A DNA stretch of 13,639 nucleotides from Betaproteobacteria bacterium HGW-Betaproteobacteria-20. Lineage in GTDB: Bacteria > Pseudomonadota > Gammaproteobacteria > Burkholderiales > Methylophilaceae. Below the pieces are notes generated by a model. That model did no database searches, was not told the DNA's origin, and saw only the letters and a list, made by a program, of their open reading frames with translations. Shown here piece after piece: positions 1-7,613 of this stretch; within the stretch, counting starts at the first letter, position 1; each line of letters opens with the position of its first letter. The translations under genes were made by a program, and so were the position numbers. The DNA lies in assembly GCA_002842195.1 (NCBI GenBank), contig PHCL01000007.1, positions 1-13,639 of the forward strand. Reading direction: 5' to 3'.

Positions 1-758
1 GTGCTGGCGATTTCTAAATCTCGTGCAGTCAACAATTGCGCCACGCCAGTGCCGCCGGCAGCCAGGTTGCCACGTGTTTCGCCGGCTTGTGGAATACGCG
101 CCAGTGAATATGGCAATGGCTCACCATCAATCACAATAATACGTTTATCGCCTTGCAAAATAGCTGGCAAGTAGCGCTGCGCCATGATGGTACGGGCGCC
201 GAAATGGGTGATGGTTTCCAGTATCACGCTGATATTTGGGTCGTTCAATCTGAGTCTGAATATGCTGTGGCCACCCATACCATCTAAGGGTTTTACGACA
301 ATATCCTGATGGGCATTTAAGAATTCACGGATTAAACTATTATTTGCTGTGACTAAGAATTCCGGTGCAAATTGTGGAAAGCGTGTAACAGATAATTTTT
401 CATTCCAGCTACGGATTGCACTTGGGTTGTTATAGACCCTCGCCCCTTGCTTGGCAGCAATTTCAAGCAGATAGGTGCTGTAGAGATATTCGTTATCAAA
501 CGGCGGGTCTTTACGCATAATCACTGCAGAAAATTCTGCAGGGGCGTATTCAAGTGCTTCTTCAGTTGAAAAATGTTGTGCTGTAAAAATGAATTTTCGG
601 GCGTTTATTCTGGCTACGTCACCCCGTAAAAACAGGTCATGCTGCATGCTGACAAATAGTTCGTGGCCACGGCTAGCAGCCTCGCGCATAATAGCTAAGC
701 TAGTATCTTTGTAAGCTTTTAAGCTGGAGAGAGGGTCCAGTATAAACAGTAGTTTCAT
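1..758 (-). CDS. gshB: Glutathione synthetase, C-terminal part cut by window edge
   Basis: Second enzyme of glutathione synthesis: ATP-dependent joining of glycine to gamma-glutamylcysteine in the cytoplasm. Reading the minus strand from ATG at 758-756 gives an open frame of 252 codons with no stop before the window edge; family members are about 315 residues, so roughly the last fifth is missing. The N-terminus MKLLFILDPLSSLKAYKD has the family's opening beta strand. RKDPPFDNEY lies near residues 82-91. The ATP-grasp signature VKPLDGMGG is near residues 152-160. RIPQAGETRGNLAAGG, near residues 222-237, is the conserved glycine-rich substrate and ATP loop. It lies 145 bp downstream of gshA in the same direction, with a palindromic repeat in the gap, so it is probably co-transcribed with gshA. 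The Shine-Dalgarno match is weak. Identification is firm; the end of the gene is not visible. Confidence 0.96.
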   Translation of the reverse strand, partial: MKLLFILDPLSSLKAYKDTSLAIMREAASRGHELFVSMQHDLFLRGDVARINARKFIFTAQHFSTEEALEYAPAEFSAVIMRKDPPFDNEYLYSTYLLEIAAKQGARVYNNPSAIRSWNEKLSVTRFPQFAPEFLVTANNSLIREFLNAHQDIVVKPLDGMGGHSIFRLRLNDPNISVILETITHFGARTIMAQRYLPAILQGDKRIIVIDGEPLPYSLARIPQAGETRGNLAAGGTGVAQLLTARDLEIAS

Positions 759-798
759 GTGAGTTTCATCAAAAATTCAATCTATCCAAAATTCTGTA

Positions 799-853
799 CC
801 CTGAGCTTGTCGAAGGGTAGCGCTAACACAGCAACCCTTCGACAAGCTCAGGG
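799..853. repeat. REP-like palindrome between gshA and gshB
   Basis: A perfect inverted repeat with 20-bp arms (799-818 and 834-853) around a 15-nt spacer. The right arm contains CTTCGACAAGCTCAGGG followed by AACGG. From general knowledge this resembles a short palindrome scattered through many proteobacterial genomes; only this one pair occurs in the window. It starts about 40 bp upstream of gshB and can form a very stable stem-loop in the gshA-gshB transcript. There is no U-tract after it, so it looks more like a dispersed extragenic palindrome than a classical terminator, though it could slow exonucleases or attenuate gshB. Confidence 0.85.
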
Positions 854-903
854 AACGGGAGGTTGGGTAAGTTTTATGTTTTAAAAATATTTCTACGATA
901 TTA

Positions 904-2199
904 CTATTGATTTAACGGATCATTCTCTTGCAACTCAATAGCGGCGGCCAGCAAAGCCAAACGTGCCACAACACCATACGCATAAAAGCGGTTGGGTGCG
1001 GCATCTGGTGCATCAGCACAATCTGGCAGGGTACATGGCTTTTCAAAAGCAAGCGGTACAAAATGTGAACCTGGCGCGTTTAAGTTCTCATCTGCCCCAC
1101 GTTCGGTATGCACGCGATAAAAACCACCAATGACAAAGTGGTCCATCATGTACACCACCGGCTCGGCAACGGCGTCATTGATGCTTTCAAATGTATAAAC
1201 ACCTTCTTGAATAATCACTTCAGAAACTTGCAGGCCTTCTTTTATCACCGACATTTTATTGCGTGCCTTACGGTTTAAATCACGCACTTCATCGGGTGAT
1301 TTTACCGTCATAATGCCCATGCCATAAGTGCCGGCATCGGCTTTTACAATGACAAACGGTTCTTGGGTAACGCCGTATTGTGCGTATTTAATTTTGATTT
1401 TGGCGAGCAACTCTTCCACTCTAAGCGCAAGGCACTCTTCGCCCGTGCGTGCGTGAAAATCTATTTCGCCGCAGGTTTCAAAATAAGGATTGAGCAGCCA
1501 TTCATCAATACCAAGCAATGCAGAAAACTCACTGACTACACGGTTGTAGGCTGAAAAATGTTGCGATTTACGTCGCGTACTCCAGCCAGCATGTAGCGGT
1601 GGAATTAAATCTTGCTCAAGATTTTTAAGTATTTCCGGAATACCTGCGGATAAGTCATTATTCAGTAAAATCGCGCAGCTATCAAAGTCGCCTAACTCTT
1701 TGTTAATGAGCTTAATGCGATTGCCCACACGCACCACTGGCTCCAGCAACAATGGCTGGCCATCGTGTGCTTGCAGCGTGGTGGGTTCGGTAATTTCAGG
1801 TGAAATGCTGCCAATGCGTACTTCCAGGCCAGCGGCTTTCATCATATTGGCCAACTCGACCACATTGCGCAGGTAGTAAGTGTTGCGTGTATGATTTTCT
1901 GGAATAATGAGTAAACGATGCGCTTCAGGGCATATTTTTTCAACCGCGACCATGGCCGCCTGCACACCCAGGGGTAAAAATTCCGGATTAAGGTTGTTAA
2001 AGCCGCCGGGAAATAAATTGGTATCAACCGGCGCTAATTTAAAGCCGGAATTACGTAAATCAACACTGGCATAAAATGGTGATGCATACTCCAGCCACTG
2101 GCTGCGAAACCAGTGTTCTATCTTCGGCATGTCATCCAGCATGCTTTTTTCTAAAGATAAAAGCGGGCCGTTAAGGGCGGTTGTCAGGTGTGGGACCAT
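904..2199 (-). CDS. gshA: Glutamate-cysteine ligase, proteobacterial GshA (Acidithiobacillus-like) type
   Basis: First and usually rate-limiting enzyme of glutathione synthesis, forming gamma-glutamylcysteine from glutamate and cysteine with ATP. The 431-residue protein is not of the E. coli GshA or plant GCL type. It fits the separate family first named from Acidithiobacillus ferrooxidans (Pfam GshA). Visible conserved blocks are SVDLRNSGFKLAPVDTNLFP (about residues 45-64), the following GGFNNLNPEF, IIPENHTRNTYYLRN (98-112), LLNNDLSAGIPEIL (178-191), HAGWSTRRKSQHF (203-215), and VKADAGTYGMGIMTVKSPDEV from about residue 285, which resembles an ATP-grasp nucleotide-binding glycine loop. The start ATG at 2199 fits the family N-terminus (VPHLTTAL), although the ribosome-binding site is poor. 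It ends in TAG. It lies between lipA and gshB in the same direction and is bordered by palindromic DNA on both sides. Length is normal and no defect is seen. Confidence 0.93.
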   Translation of the reverse strand: MVPHLTTALNGPLLSLEKSMLDDMPKIEHWFRSQWLEYASPFYASVDLRNSGFKLAPVDTNLFPGGFNNLNPEFLPLGVQAAMVAVEKICPEAHRLLIIPENHTRNTYYLRNVVELANMMKAAGLEVRIGSISPEITEPTTLQAHDGQPLLLEPVVRVGNRIKLINKELGDFDSCAILLNNDLSAGIPEILKNLEQDLIPPLHAGWSTRRKSQHFSAYNRVVSEFSALLGIDEWLLNPYFETCGEIDFHARTGEECLALRVEELLAKIKIKYAQYGVTQEPFVIVKADAGTYGMGIMTVKSPDEVRDLNRKARNKMSVIKEGLQVSEVIIQEGVYTFESINDAVAEPVVYMMDHFVIGGFYRVHTERGADENLNAPGSHFVPLAFEKPCTLPDCADAPDAAPNRFYAYGVVARLALLAAAIELQENDPLNQ

Positions 2200-2224
2200 G
2201 GTTTTTTCTTTATATCCGTTAAGC

Positions 2225-2304
2225 CGTAGCCTCGATGGAGCGCAATGGAATAGAGGGATAATGGTTATCTTCCCTCGATTTCACTTCGTTTCATCGCGGC
2301 TGCG
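2225..2304. repeat. 80-bp imperfect palindrome between lipA and gshA
   Basis: Arms 2225-2257 and 2272-2304 are 33 nt each. About 25 of 33 positions form Watson-Crick pairs, and several mismatches are G-U wobbles when read as plus-strand RNA. The inner end continues as GAGGGATAA/TTAT..CCCTC around a TGG loop. The element starts three bases past the lipA stop and fills most of the 108-bp gap to gshA. The perfect core GAGGG/CCCTC and GATG/CATC segments, with scattered transitions, look like a decayed repeat or MITE-like hairpin. It could also act as a processing or attenuation hairpin between lipA and gshA. Confidence 0.6.
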
Positions 2305-2307
2305 AAG

Positions 2308-3279
2308 TTAAATTACTGTGTGTGCCTGCACGTCAGCGTGATAGCTGCTTCTTACCATGGGGCCACTCGCGGTATTATTAAAGCCCATAGACTCGGCTTT
2401 TTGTTTTAAATCATCAAAAATCGCAGGTTCTGCATAACGCATTACCGGGTGATGGTGCTCGCTGGGCTGCAGGTATTGGCCTAACGTGAGCATGCTTACC
2501 TGATGTGCGCGTAAATCCTGCATCACGGCCAGAATTTCTTCATCAGTCTCACCCAAGCCTAGCATCAGGCCGGATTTTGTTGGAATATCAGGGTACATTT
2601 CGGCAAAAGTTTTTAGTAAGGTCAGTGAATTCTGATAATCGGAACCAGGCCTTGCCTGTTTATAAAGCCGTGGTACGGTTTCCAGATTGTGGTTCATCAC
2701 GTCTGGCGGAGCATTGCTTAAAATCTGCATGGCAACATCCAGACGCCCACGAAAATCCGGTACCAATATTTCAATTTTAATATTGGGTGAATGTGTGCGA
2801 ACGGCACGAATACAATCAACAAAATGCTGTGCACCGCCATCTTTTAAATCGTCGCGATCAACCGAGGTAATCACCACGTAATTTAGCTTCATTTGCGCGA
2901 TGGTGCGGGCTAAATTGTCAGGCTCATTGATATCCGGCGGCAACGGCTTGCCATGTGCAACGTCACAGAATGGGCAACGGCGCGTACAAATGTCGCCTAA
3001 AATCATAAAGGTGGCAGTACCGCCACTGAAGCATTCGCCAATGTTTGGGCAGCTTGCTTCTTCGCATACCGTATGCAGATTATTTTCGCGCAGTATTTTT
3101 TTTATTTCTTGATAACGCCCGGAATCAGGCACTTTCATGCGTATCCATTCAGGTTTACGCTGTATCGGCTGGGGGATGATTTTGATGGGAATACGCGAGG
3201 TTTTAGCGGCATCCCGTTCTTTTACACCCGCGATTTTAACGCCCGCAAGTTTGCGGTTTGAAGTGTTTAGTTCAGTCAT
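2308..3279 (-). CDS. lipA: Lipoyl synthase (radical SAM)
   Basis: Inserts two sulfur atoms into protein-bound octanoyl groups to make lipoyl cofactors of 2-oxoacid dehydrogenases and glycine cleavage H protein. The chosen product is 323 residues. C72, C77 and C83 ([12 protein letters not shown]) form the CX4CX5C motif of the auxiliary, sulfur-donating 4Fe-4S cluster. C98, C102 and C105 (CTRRCPFC) are the radical-SAM CX3CX2C cluster. Near the C-terminus, MVRSSYHA carries the conserved serine that ligates the auxiliary cluster. The frame stays open upstream to a GTG at 3345, but ATG at 3279 is preferred: it has GGA at 3287-3289 (7-nt spacing) and gives the family's usual length. It is 140 bp downstream of lipB, whose product makes its substrate. 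It ends in TAA just before the 80-bp palindrome. Confidence 0.96.
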   Translation of the reverse strand: MTELNTSNRKLAGVKIAGVKERDAAKTSRIPIKIIPQPIQRKPEWIRMKVPDSGRYQEIKKILRENNLHTVCEEASCPNIGECFSGGTATFMILGDICTRRCPFCDVAHGKPLPPDINEPDNLARTIAQMKLNYVVITSVDRDDLKDGGAQHFVDCIRAVRTHSPNIKIEILVPDFRGRLDVAMQILSNAPPDVMNHNLETVPRLYKQARPGSDYQNSLTLLKTFAEMYPDIPTKSGLMLGLGETDEEILAVMQDLRAHQVSMLTLGQYLQPSEHHHPVMRYAEPAIFDDLKQKAESMGFNNTASGPMVRSSYHADVQAHTVI

Positions 3280-3401
3280 ACTTATGTCCATCATTTGAAA
3301 TAGGGCGCATCCCCGGATGGTTTTGCCTGAGTAAAAACAGACCACCCATTTGTATAAAATTTATCACGCAAAAATCCTCGAGAGAAAATCACTGCCCTGC
3401 G

Positions 3402-3420
3402 AGCCTTTATATACAAGGCT
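3402..3420 (-). other. Small hairpin at the lipB stop codon
   Basis: AGCCTT (3402-3407) and AAGGCT (3415-3420) pair perfectly around a 7-nt AT loop, and the hairpin touches the lipB stop codon. No T-run follows on the minus strand, so it is a weak candidate terminator or transcript 3'-end structure. The remaining lipB-lipA gap (3280-3401) is AT-rich. I see no convincing paired -35/-10 elements there. Confidence 0.35.
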
Positions 3421-4049
3421 TACAGAGCATCGACATGGAAGCCAAGCCGATTATTGAGTATTGTAACGAATAATTCACCTGCACTTTGCAGATTAACGTC
3501 TACGCCTAAATCTTTAGTTTGCGTGACTTTTAAGCCGACATAACCACACGGGTCTATTGCTGCGAATGGCTTTAAGTCCATGTCGATATTCAAACTTAAA
3601 CCATGATAACAGCAATTATTTTTAATGCGTAAACCGAGTGAGGCAATTTTAGCTTCATGCACATAGACGCCAGGCGCATCTGCTTTAGCAACTGCATTCA
3701 CGCCATATTTTGCCAGTAAATCTATCACGGAATTTTCCAGCAAACTCACCAGCTTGCGCACATTCAAGTGGTAACGTTTTAAGTCCAGCAATGCATATAT
3801 AATCAGCTGTCCGGGGCCGTGATATGTGATTTTTCCGCCACGGTCAGTCAATGCCAGCGGAATATCAGCTTCGGTTGGCAGACGTACATTTTTGCGATTC
3901 AGCCCTAAAGTATAAACAGGAGAATGTTCTGTAAGCCATAGTTCATCAGGCGTATTTGATGTGCGATTGGCAGTAAACCGCTGCATGGCATGCCAGGTTT
4001 CTTCAAAATCGGTCATGCCTAAATGGCGTACGATTAGCGGCTGTAACAT
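3420..4049 (-). CDS. lipB: Octanoyl-ACP:protein N-octanoyltransferase (lipoate protein ligase B)
   Basis: Moves octanoyl groups from acyl carrier protein to lipoyl domains in the cytoplasm, the step before LipA. The 209-residue product has the signature [12 protein letters not shown] (residues 70-81) and [18 protein letters not shown] with the conserved catalytic lysine K134. HGLSLNID (149-156) is also present. [12 protein letters not shown] supplies the catalytic cysteine C168 that carries the acyl intermediate. The start is slightly uncertain. ATG at 4049 is chosen; an in-frame TTG at 4055 lies only 5 nt from an AGGA sequence and would add two residues (M-Q). It follows ybeD by a short gap and precedes lipA, as in E. 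coli. Length and motifs are normal. Confidence 0.95.
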   Translation of the reverse strand: MLQPLIVRHLGMTDFEETWHAMQRFTANRTSNTPDELWLTEHSPVYTLGLNRKNVRLPTEADIPLALTDRGGKITYHGPGQLIIYALLDLKRYHLNVRKLVSLLENSVIDLLAKYGVNAVAKADAPGVYVHEAKIASLGLRIKNNCCYHGLSLNIDMDLKPFAAIDPCGYVGLKVTQTKDLGVDVNLQSAGELFVTILNNRLGFHVDAL

Positions 4050-4098
4050 CTGCAATAAAATCCTAATAGGAGCAACTGGCTTGCCAAAGGGGGTTGTT

Positions 4099-4380
4099 CT
4101 ATAGCGAATATTTTACTAGCGGATGTGCGCTTATTAAGCGGTAAATGCTATCCAGCTGCGCCTGAGAAACCACATGGACCGTGCAAGTAAGGCTGGTATA
4201 TTTGCCGGTAGAGCTTACCCGTGATTCAACTTGCGCCGCACTGAATTCTGGCAGTATGGTCTGAATAAGGCCAATAATAATATCGGAAAATGTGCTGTGT
4301 GTTTCGCCCATCACTTTAATGGGAAAGTCACAGGGAAAGTCGATTAAAGGGGCGGCAGTGTGGGGTTCAATTTCAGCCAT
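4099..4380 (-). CDS. ybeD: YbeD/DUF493 family small protein (UPF0250)
   Basis: A 93-residue protein of the YbeD family, recognised by [14 protein letters not shown] (residues 12-25), the central Val-Ser-rich segment [17 protein letters not shown], and the ending [10 protein letters not shown], plus its place between the carboxypeptidase and lipB genes. The E. coli protein is 87 residues with an ACT-like alpha/beta fold. Its biochemical role is not settled; a regulatory link to lipoate metabolism has been suggested only from gene order and fold. GAGAG lies just upstream of the ATG at 4380. The gap to the carboxypeptidase stop is 18 bp, which supports co-transcription. No signal peptide or membrane segment is present, so it should be cytoplasmic. 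Confidence 0.9.
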   Translation of the reverse strand: MAEIEPHTAAPLIDFPCDFPIKVMGETHSTFSDIIIGLIQTILPEFSAAQVESRVSSTGKYTSLTCTVHVVSQAQLDSIYRLISAHPLVKYSL

Positions 4381-4398
4381 GATTGATGCTCTCTACTG

Positions 4399-5568
4399 TT
4401 ATTGCAATAGCAATTTAATTGAGTCCCACGCGCGACCTACAATACCTGCGGTTTCAACATTTTTTGCAGCCACTAAAGTACGCTCATCAATGGTTTTACC
4501 ATTCAACTCAAATTTTATTTTACCGATTACCTGTCCTTTTTTAATCGGTGCAATTAAAGGCTGCGTGCTGGACATTACGGCCTTTACATTGGCATACTCG
4601 CCTTTGGGTAAGGTGATGAATAAGTCTTCTGTTACTGTAGAAGCAACCTGACTTTCAAAACCCTTCCATACTTTGAGCTGGTTGACACTCTGGCCTTTTT
4701 TATAAACTAATTTTGTATCAAAGTATTGATAGCCATAATTGAGTAGTTTCTGACTTTCTGTTGCACGAGCAGCATCAGTGGCTGCACCTAGCACGACTGA
4801 AATACGGCGTATGCCATCGCGTTTTGCCGTGGCAATCAAACAATAGCCGGCACTTTTTGTATGTCCTGTTTTCATCCCGTCTACATTCGGATCCAGCCAT
4901 AACAGACGGTTGCGGTTAGGCTGCTTAATGTTGTTATAGGTATATTCTTTAACCGAGTATAGACGCTGATACTGGTCTGGAAAGTCGTGAATCAACGCAG
5001 TTGCAAGTATCACCAGATCTTCGGCGGTAGTGTAATGTTGGGCATCAGGCAGACCAGTGGCGTTCATGTAGTGGCTGTTCTTCATGCCCAGACGCAGCGC
5101 TTCTTTATTCATCATGTCGGCAAACTGCGCTTCAGTACCGGCAATGCCTTCAGCCAAGGCAATAGAGGCATCATTGCCTGATGGAATAATCATACCGTGT
5201 AACAGCTCATCAACGGTAACCGGCTTATTCGGCTCAATAAACATTCTGGAGCCCTCAGCTTTCCAGGCAAACTCGCTGACTGGCAACGTTTGTGCGAGTT
5301 GCAGATGACCATTTTTAAGCGCTTTAAAACTTAAATAAGCGGTCATTATTTTGGTCAGCGATGCAGGCTCAACGCGCGTGCTGCTGTTTTGCGATGCGAC
5401 CACATAGCCACTATTAAAATCTTTGAGTAAATATGCATTAACTGCCAGGTTTGGCGGCGGCGCTATCTGGGCGTTGTCAGCTTGAATTGAAGGTGATAAT
5501 CCTAGTGTGATTAGTCCTAGAATAATAGCTAATTGAGTGCGAGTTTTTGTTTGTTTAAATGTTTGCAT
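4399..5568 (-). CDS. dacC: D-alanyl-D-alanine carboxypeptidase, PBP5/6 type
   Basis: Periplasmic penicillin-binding protein that removes the terminal D-alanine from peptidoglycan pentapeptides, limiting crosslinking. The 389-residue precursor begins with a Sec signal peptide: a basic N-terminus, hydrophobic residues of about 13-28, and a likely cut after SIQA at residue 30. The active-site triad of motifs is complete: S70-L-T-K73, S130-G-N132 and K233-T-G235. A C-terminal PBP5_C beta domain follows, and the protein ends in an amphipathic helix (GIVGRAWDSIKLLLQ) of the type that anchors these enzymes to the inner-membrane surface. It starts 9 bp after the rlpA stop with no clear ribosome-binding site, suggesting translational coupling. 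The dacA/dacC distinction cannot be made from sequence alone; the symbol is a family-level choice. Confidence 0.93.
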   Translation of the reverse strand: MQTFKQTKTRTQLAIILGLITLGLSPSIQADNAQIAPPPNLAVNAYLLKDFNSGYVVASQNSSTRVEPASLTKIMTAYLSFKALKNGHLQLAQTLPVSEFAWKAEGSRMFIEPNKPVTVDELLHGMIIPSGNDASIALAEGIAGTEAQFADMMNKEALRLGMKNSHYMNATGLPDAQHYTTAEDLVILATALIHDFPDQYQRLYSVKEYTYNNIKQPNRNRLLWLDPNVDGMKTGHTKSAGYCLIATAKRDGIRRISVVLGAATDAARATESQKLLNYGYQYFDTKLVYKKGQSVNQLKVWKGFESQVASTVTEDLFITLPKGEYANVKAVMSSTQPLIAPIKKGQVIGKIKFELNGKTIDERTLVAAKNVETAGIVGRAWDSIKLLLQ

Positions 5569-5577
5569 TAAATTTAT

Positions 5578-6519
5578 TTACTGATTAGTGGTGAGTGTGG
5601 CAATATTTAATTGCCTGCGAATTTCAGCCGCTGAAATATCGGCCTCTTTTTTACTGGCGTAAGGCCCAAGCTTTACACGGTACAGACCGTTATTATACAC
5701 GTTAGCAACGCCTACATTTTCGGCCAGCTCTAAAGCCTGAATTTTTTTCTGCAGCATCTCCCCGTTCACCTTGTTTTGAAAAGCGCCAGCTTGTACATAA
5801 TATCGTGCAGTTACTGTTAAATTATCAGCGGCTGAATCTTCAGGGGTTGAACTTGCAGGCAAGATAGCTCTTTGCTCAGGCGTGTTGTTAGACGCCATTC
5901 GCAAGGCTTCTGCACTGGTATCAATCGCTTCAACCTCTACCAAACCACTGCCTTGCTGGATTAAACGCAATTGATAAGCCGCCGCGTAAGACAAATCAAT
6001 CAGTCGATCATTTTTAAATGGCCCCCTGTCGTTGACGCGCACGACAACAGAACGGCCATTGGCTGGGTTGGTGACTTTTGCATAGCTTGGGATAGGTAAC
6101 ACCGTGTGTGCGGCAGACATGGCGTACATGTCATAGATTTCGCCGGTGGAGGTTTTTCTGCCGTGATAGCGCTTGCCATACCACGAAGCGACTCCTTGTT
6201 TTTTATAAGGCGTATAGCTAGTCATCGGTGTGTATTGTTGGCCTAGTGCCACATAAGGTTTGTTGGCACGGCTAGATGGCTGCTCGGTTTTTAGTGTGGC
6301 GCCTGGAATACTATCAATATCGGCGGGGGCATTTTCACCCGGACCATCATCTAAATAATAGCCGCCAGTGCCTGATTTTGAAGCAGACGATGCTGTGCTT
6401 TCAGTTGAAGGCTGCTTGGGCGAAGATTTGATTGCCGTTCCACCACCGCATGCTGCGAGTAGCGCGATACTTAGCAATACCGTATATTTTCGCAGAGTTA
6501 CCACTTGTAAATTTAACAT
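5578..6519 (-). CDS. rlpA: Septal-ring lytic transglycosylase RlpA (lipoprotein, DPBB plus SPOR)
   Basis: Outer-membrane lipoprotein that, in Pseudomonas aeruginosa, cleaves peptide-stripped glycan strands at the septum; in E. coli it binds septal glycan without a clear activity. The 313-residue precursor has a lipobox L-A-A-C24 followed by Gly-Gly-Gly. A low-complexity Ser/Pro/Gly linker runs to about residue 100. The double-psi beta-barrel spans about 108-200 (GVASWYGKRYHGRKTSTGE, then RVNDRGPF). The residues matching the Pseudomonas catalytic set, E127, H138 and D164, are present, so transglycosylase activity is plausible. A SPOR domain (RYYVQAGAFQN to YRVKLGPY, about 239-310) should bind denuded septal peptidoglycan. 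Its ATG shares one base with the rodA stop (TAATG), a classic coupling arrangement. Confidence 0.93.
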   Translation of the reverse strand: MLNLQVVTLRKYTVLLSIALLAACGGGTAIKSSPKQPSTESTASSASKSGTGGYYLDDGPGENAPADIDSIPGATLKTEQPSSRANKPYVALGQQYTPMTSYTPYKKQGVASWYGKRYHGRKTSTGEIYDMYAMSAAHTVLPIPSYAKVTNPANGRSVVVRVNDRGPFKNDRLIDLSYAAAYQLRLIQQGSGLVEVEAIDTSAEALRMASNNTPEQRAILPASSTPEDSAADNLTVTARYYVQAGAFQNKVNGEMLQKKIQALELAENVGVANVYNNGLYRVKLGPYASKKEADISAAEIRRQLNIATLTTNQ

Positions 6520-7613
6520 TAAGTTGCTACCAGTTTTTTATGGGTTTGTATGCTCATCAGTATGCCAAAGCTTACGCATATTGTCACCATCGAGGTGCCA
6601 CCATAGCTGATTAGTGGTAATGGTACACCCACAATAGGTAAAATTCCGCTTACCATACCCATGTTCACAAAAACATAGGTGAAAAAAGTCAGTGTGATAC
6701 TGCCGGCGAGTAATCGGGCGAAGGTGCTTTGTGCTTGCGATGCGATGACAAAACCGCGCATAATAATCAGGCTGAAAAGTCCGAGTAGCAATAAATTGCC
6801 CATAAACCCAAACTCTTCACTAAACACTGCAAAAATAAAATCTGTCGTGCGTTCAGGCAAAAAGTCTAATTGCGTTTGCGTACCATTCAGCCAGCCTTTA
6901 CCTGCCATTCCACCGGAGCCAATAGCAATCATCGCCTGGATGGTATGGTAACCGGAGCCAAGCGGATCTTGTGTCGGGTCAATTAAAATTTCAATACGGC
7001 GCCGCTGGTAGTCATGTAGCATAGACCAGAAAACCGGCGTTAATGCGGCAAAAGCAACGGCACCACCAAGCAGAAATTTCCAATTTAAACCCGCCAGAAA
7101 CAAAATGTAAAACCCTGAGGCCACCACCAGTAACGAGGTCCCCAAGTCAGGCTGCTTCATAATCAAGGCAACAGGCACAGCCAGCAATAAGGCACCGATA
7201 GCAAAATCGGCCATCATGGGTTTACCTTCCTGTTTAGAAAAATAGAAAGCGAGCATCATCGGCATGGCAATACGCATGATTTCAGAAGGTTGAATTTTAA
7301 TTGGCCCTATATCGAGCCAACGCTGTGCACCGTGGCTGATGTGTCCGAACAATGCAACGCTGATTAGCAGTACAACACCCAGTAAATAGAGCGGCATAGC
7401 AATGCGTTCAAGTTGGTTCGGCGCAATATTGGCGGCAGCCCACATAAGGCCGAATGCCACAGCAATATTAATACCCTGTGCATATACTCGCGAAAGATTT
7501 TGCCCTGATGCACTGTAAAGCACAAACAGGCCAACCATCAGGGTGAAAAATAAGCACACCATCAAGAATGAATCTATATGTTTAAAAATATGCTGTAATA
7601 ATTTGCTAATCAT
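6519..7613 (-). CDS. rodA: Rod-shape peptidoglycan glycosyltransferase RodA (SEDS family)
   Basis: Inner-membrane SEDS polymerase that extends glycan strands from lipid II and works with PBP2 inside the elongasome. The 364-residue protein is strongly hydrophobic with about ten membrane segments. Family marks are GAQRWLDIGPIKIQPSE (about 95-111, ending in the conserved glutamate), QPDLGTSLLV (154-163), the long periplasmic loop with MIAIGSGGMAGKGW and LPERTTDFIFAVFSEEFGF, and the C-terminal VGVPLPLISYGGTSM. D258 in ERTTDF corresponds to the aspartate essential in studied RodA proteins. Its first eight bases overlap the end of mrdA (ATGATTAG) and its stop overlaps the rlpA start, so the three genes are translationally linked. 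The frame is intact and of normal length. Confidence 0.96.
   Translation of the reverse strand: MISKLLQHIFKHIDSFLMVCLFFTLMVGLFVLYSASGQNLSRVYAQGINIAVAFGLMWAAANIAPNQLERIAMPLYLLGVVLLISVALFGHISHGAQRWLDIGPIKIQPSEIMRIAMPMMLAFYFSKQEGKPMMADFAIGALLLAVPVALIMKQPDLGTSLLVVASGFYILFLAGLNWKFLLGGAVAFAALTPVFWSMLHDYQRRRIEILIDPTQDPLGSGYHTIQAMIAIGSGGMAGKGWLNGTQTQLDFLPERTTDFIFAVFSEEFGFMGNLLLLGLFSLIIMRGFVIASQAQSTFARLLAGSITLTFFTYVFVNMGMVSGILPIVGVPLPLISYGGTSMVTICVSFGILMSIQTHKKLVAT

Noticed and set aside
2225..2304. Classical Rho-independent terminator after lipA
   Set aside because: The structure is long and imperfect and no T-run follows it on the minus strand, so it is reported as a palindromic element instead.
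3308..3319. CATCC/GGATG mini-palindrome in the lipB-lipA gap
   Set aside because: The spacer is only two bases, too short for a stable loop, and the arms are only five bases.
3280..3345. Longer lipA reading starting at GTG 3345
   Set aside because: The extra 22 residues have no resemblance to the LipA N-terminus and no ribosome-binding site; ATG at 3279 has GGA at 7-nt spacing.
3258..3473. Plus-strand small open frame covering the lipB-lipA gap
   Set aside because: Composition and content are unremarkable, there is no ribosome-binding site, and it overlaps both flanking genes antisense.
4292..4651. 119-codon plus-strand open frame across ybeD and the carboxypeptidase
   Set aside because: It is antisense to two clearly identified genes, has no family resemblance, and is explained as a shadow frame.
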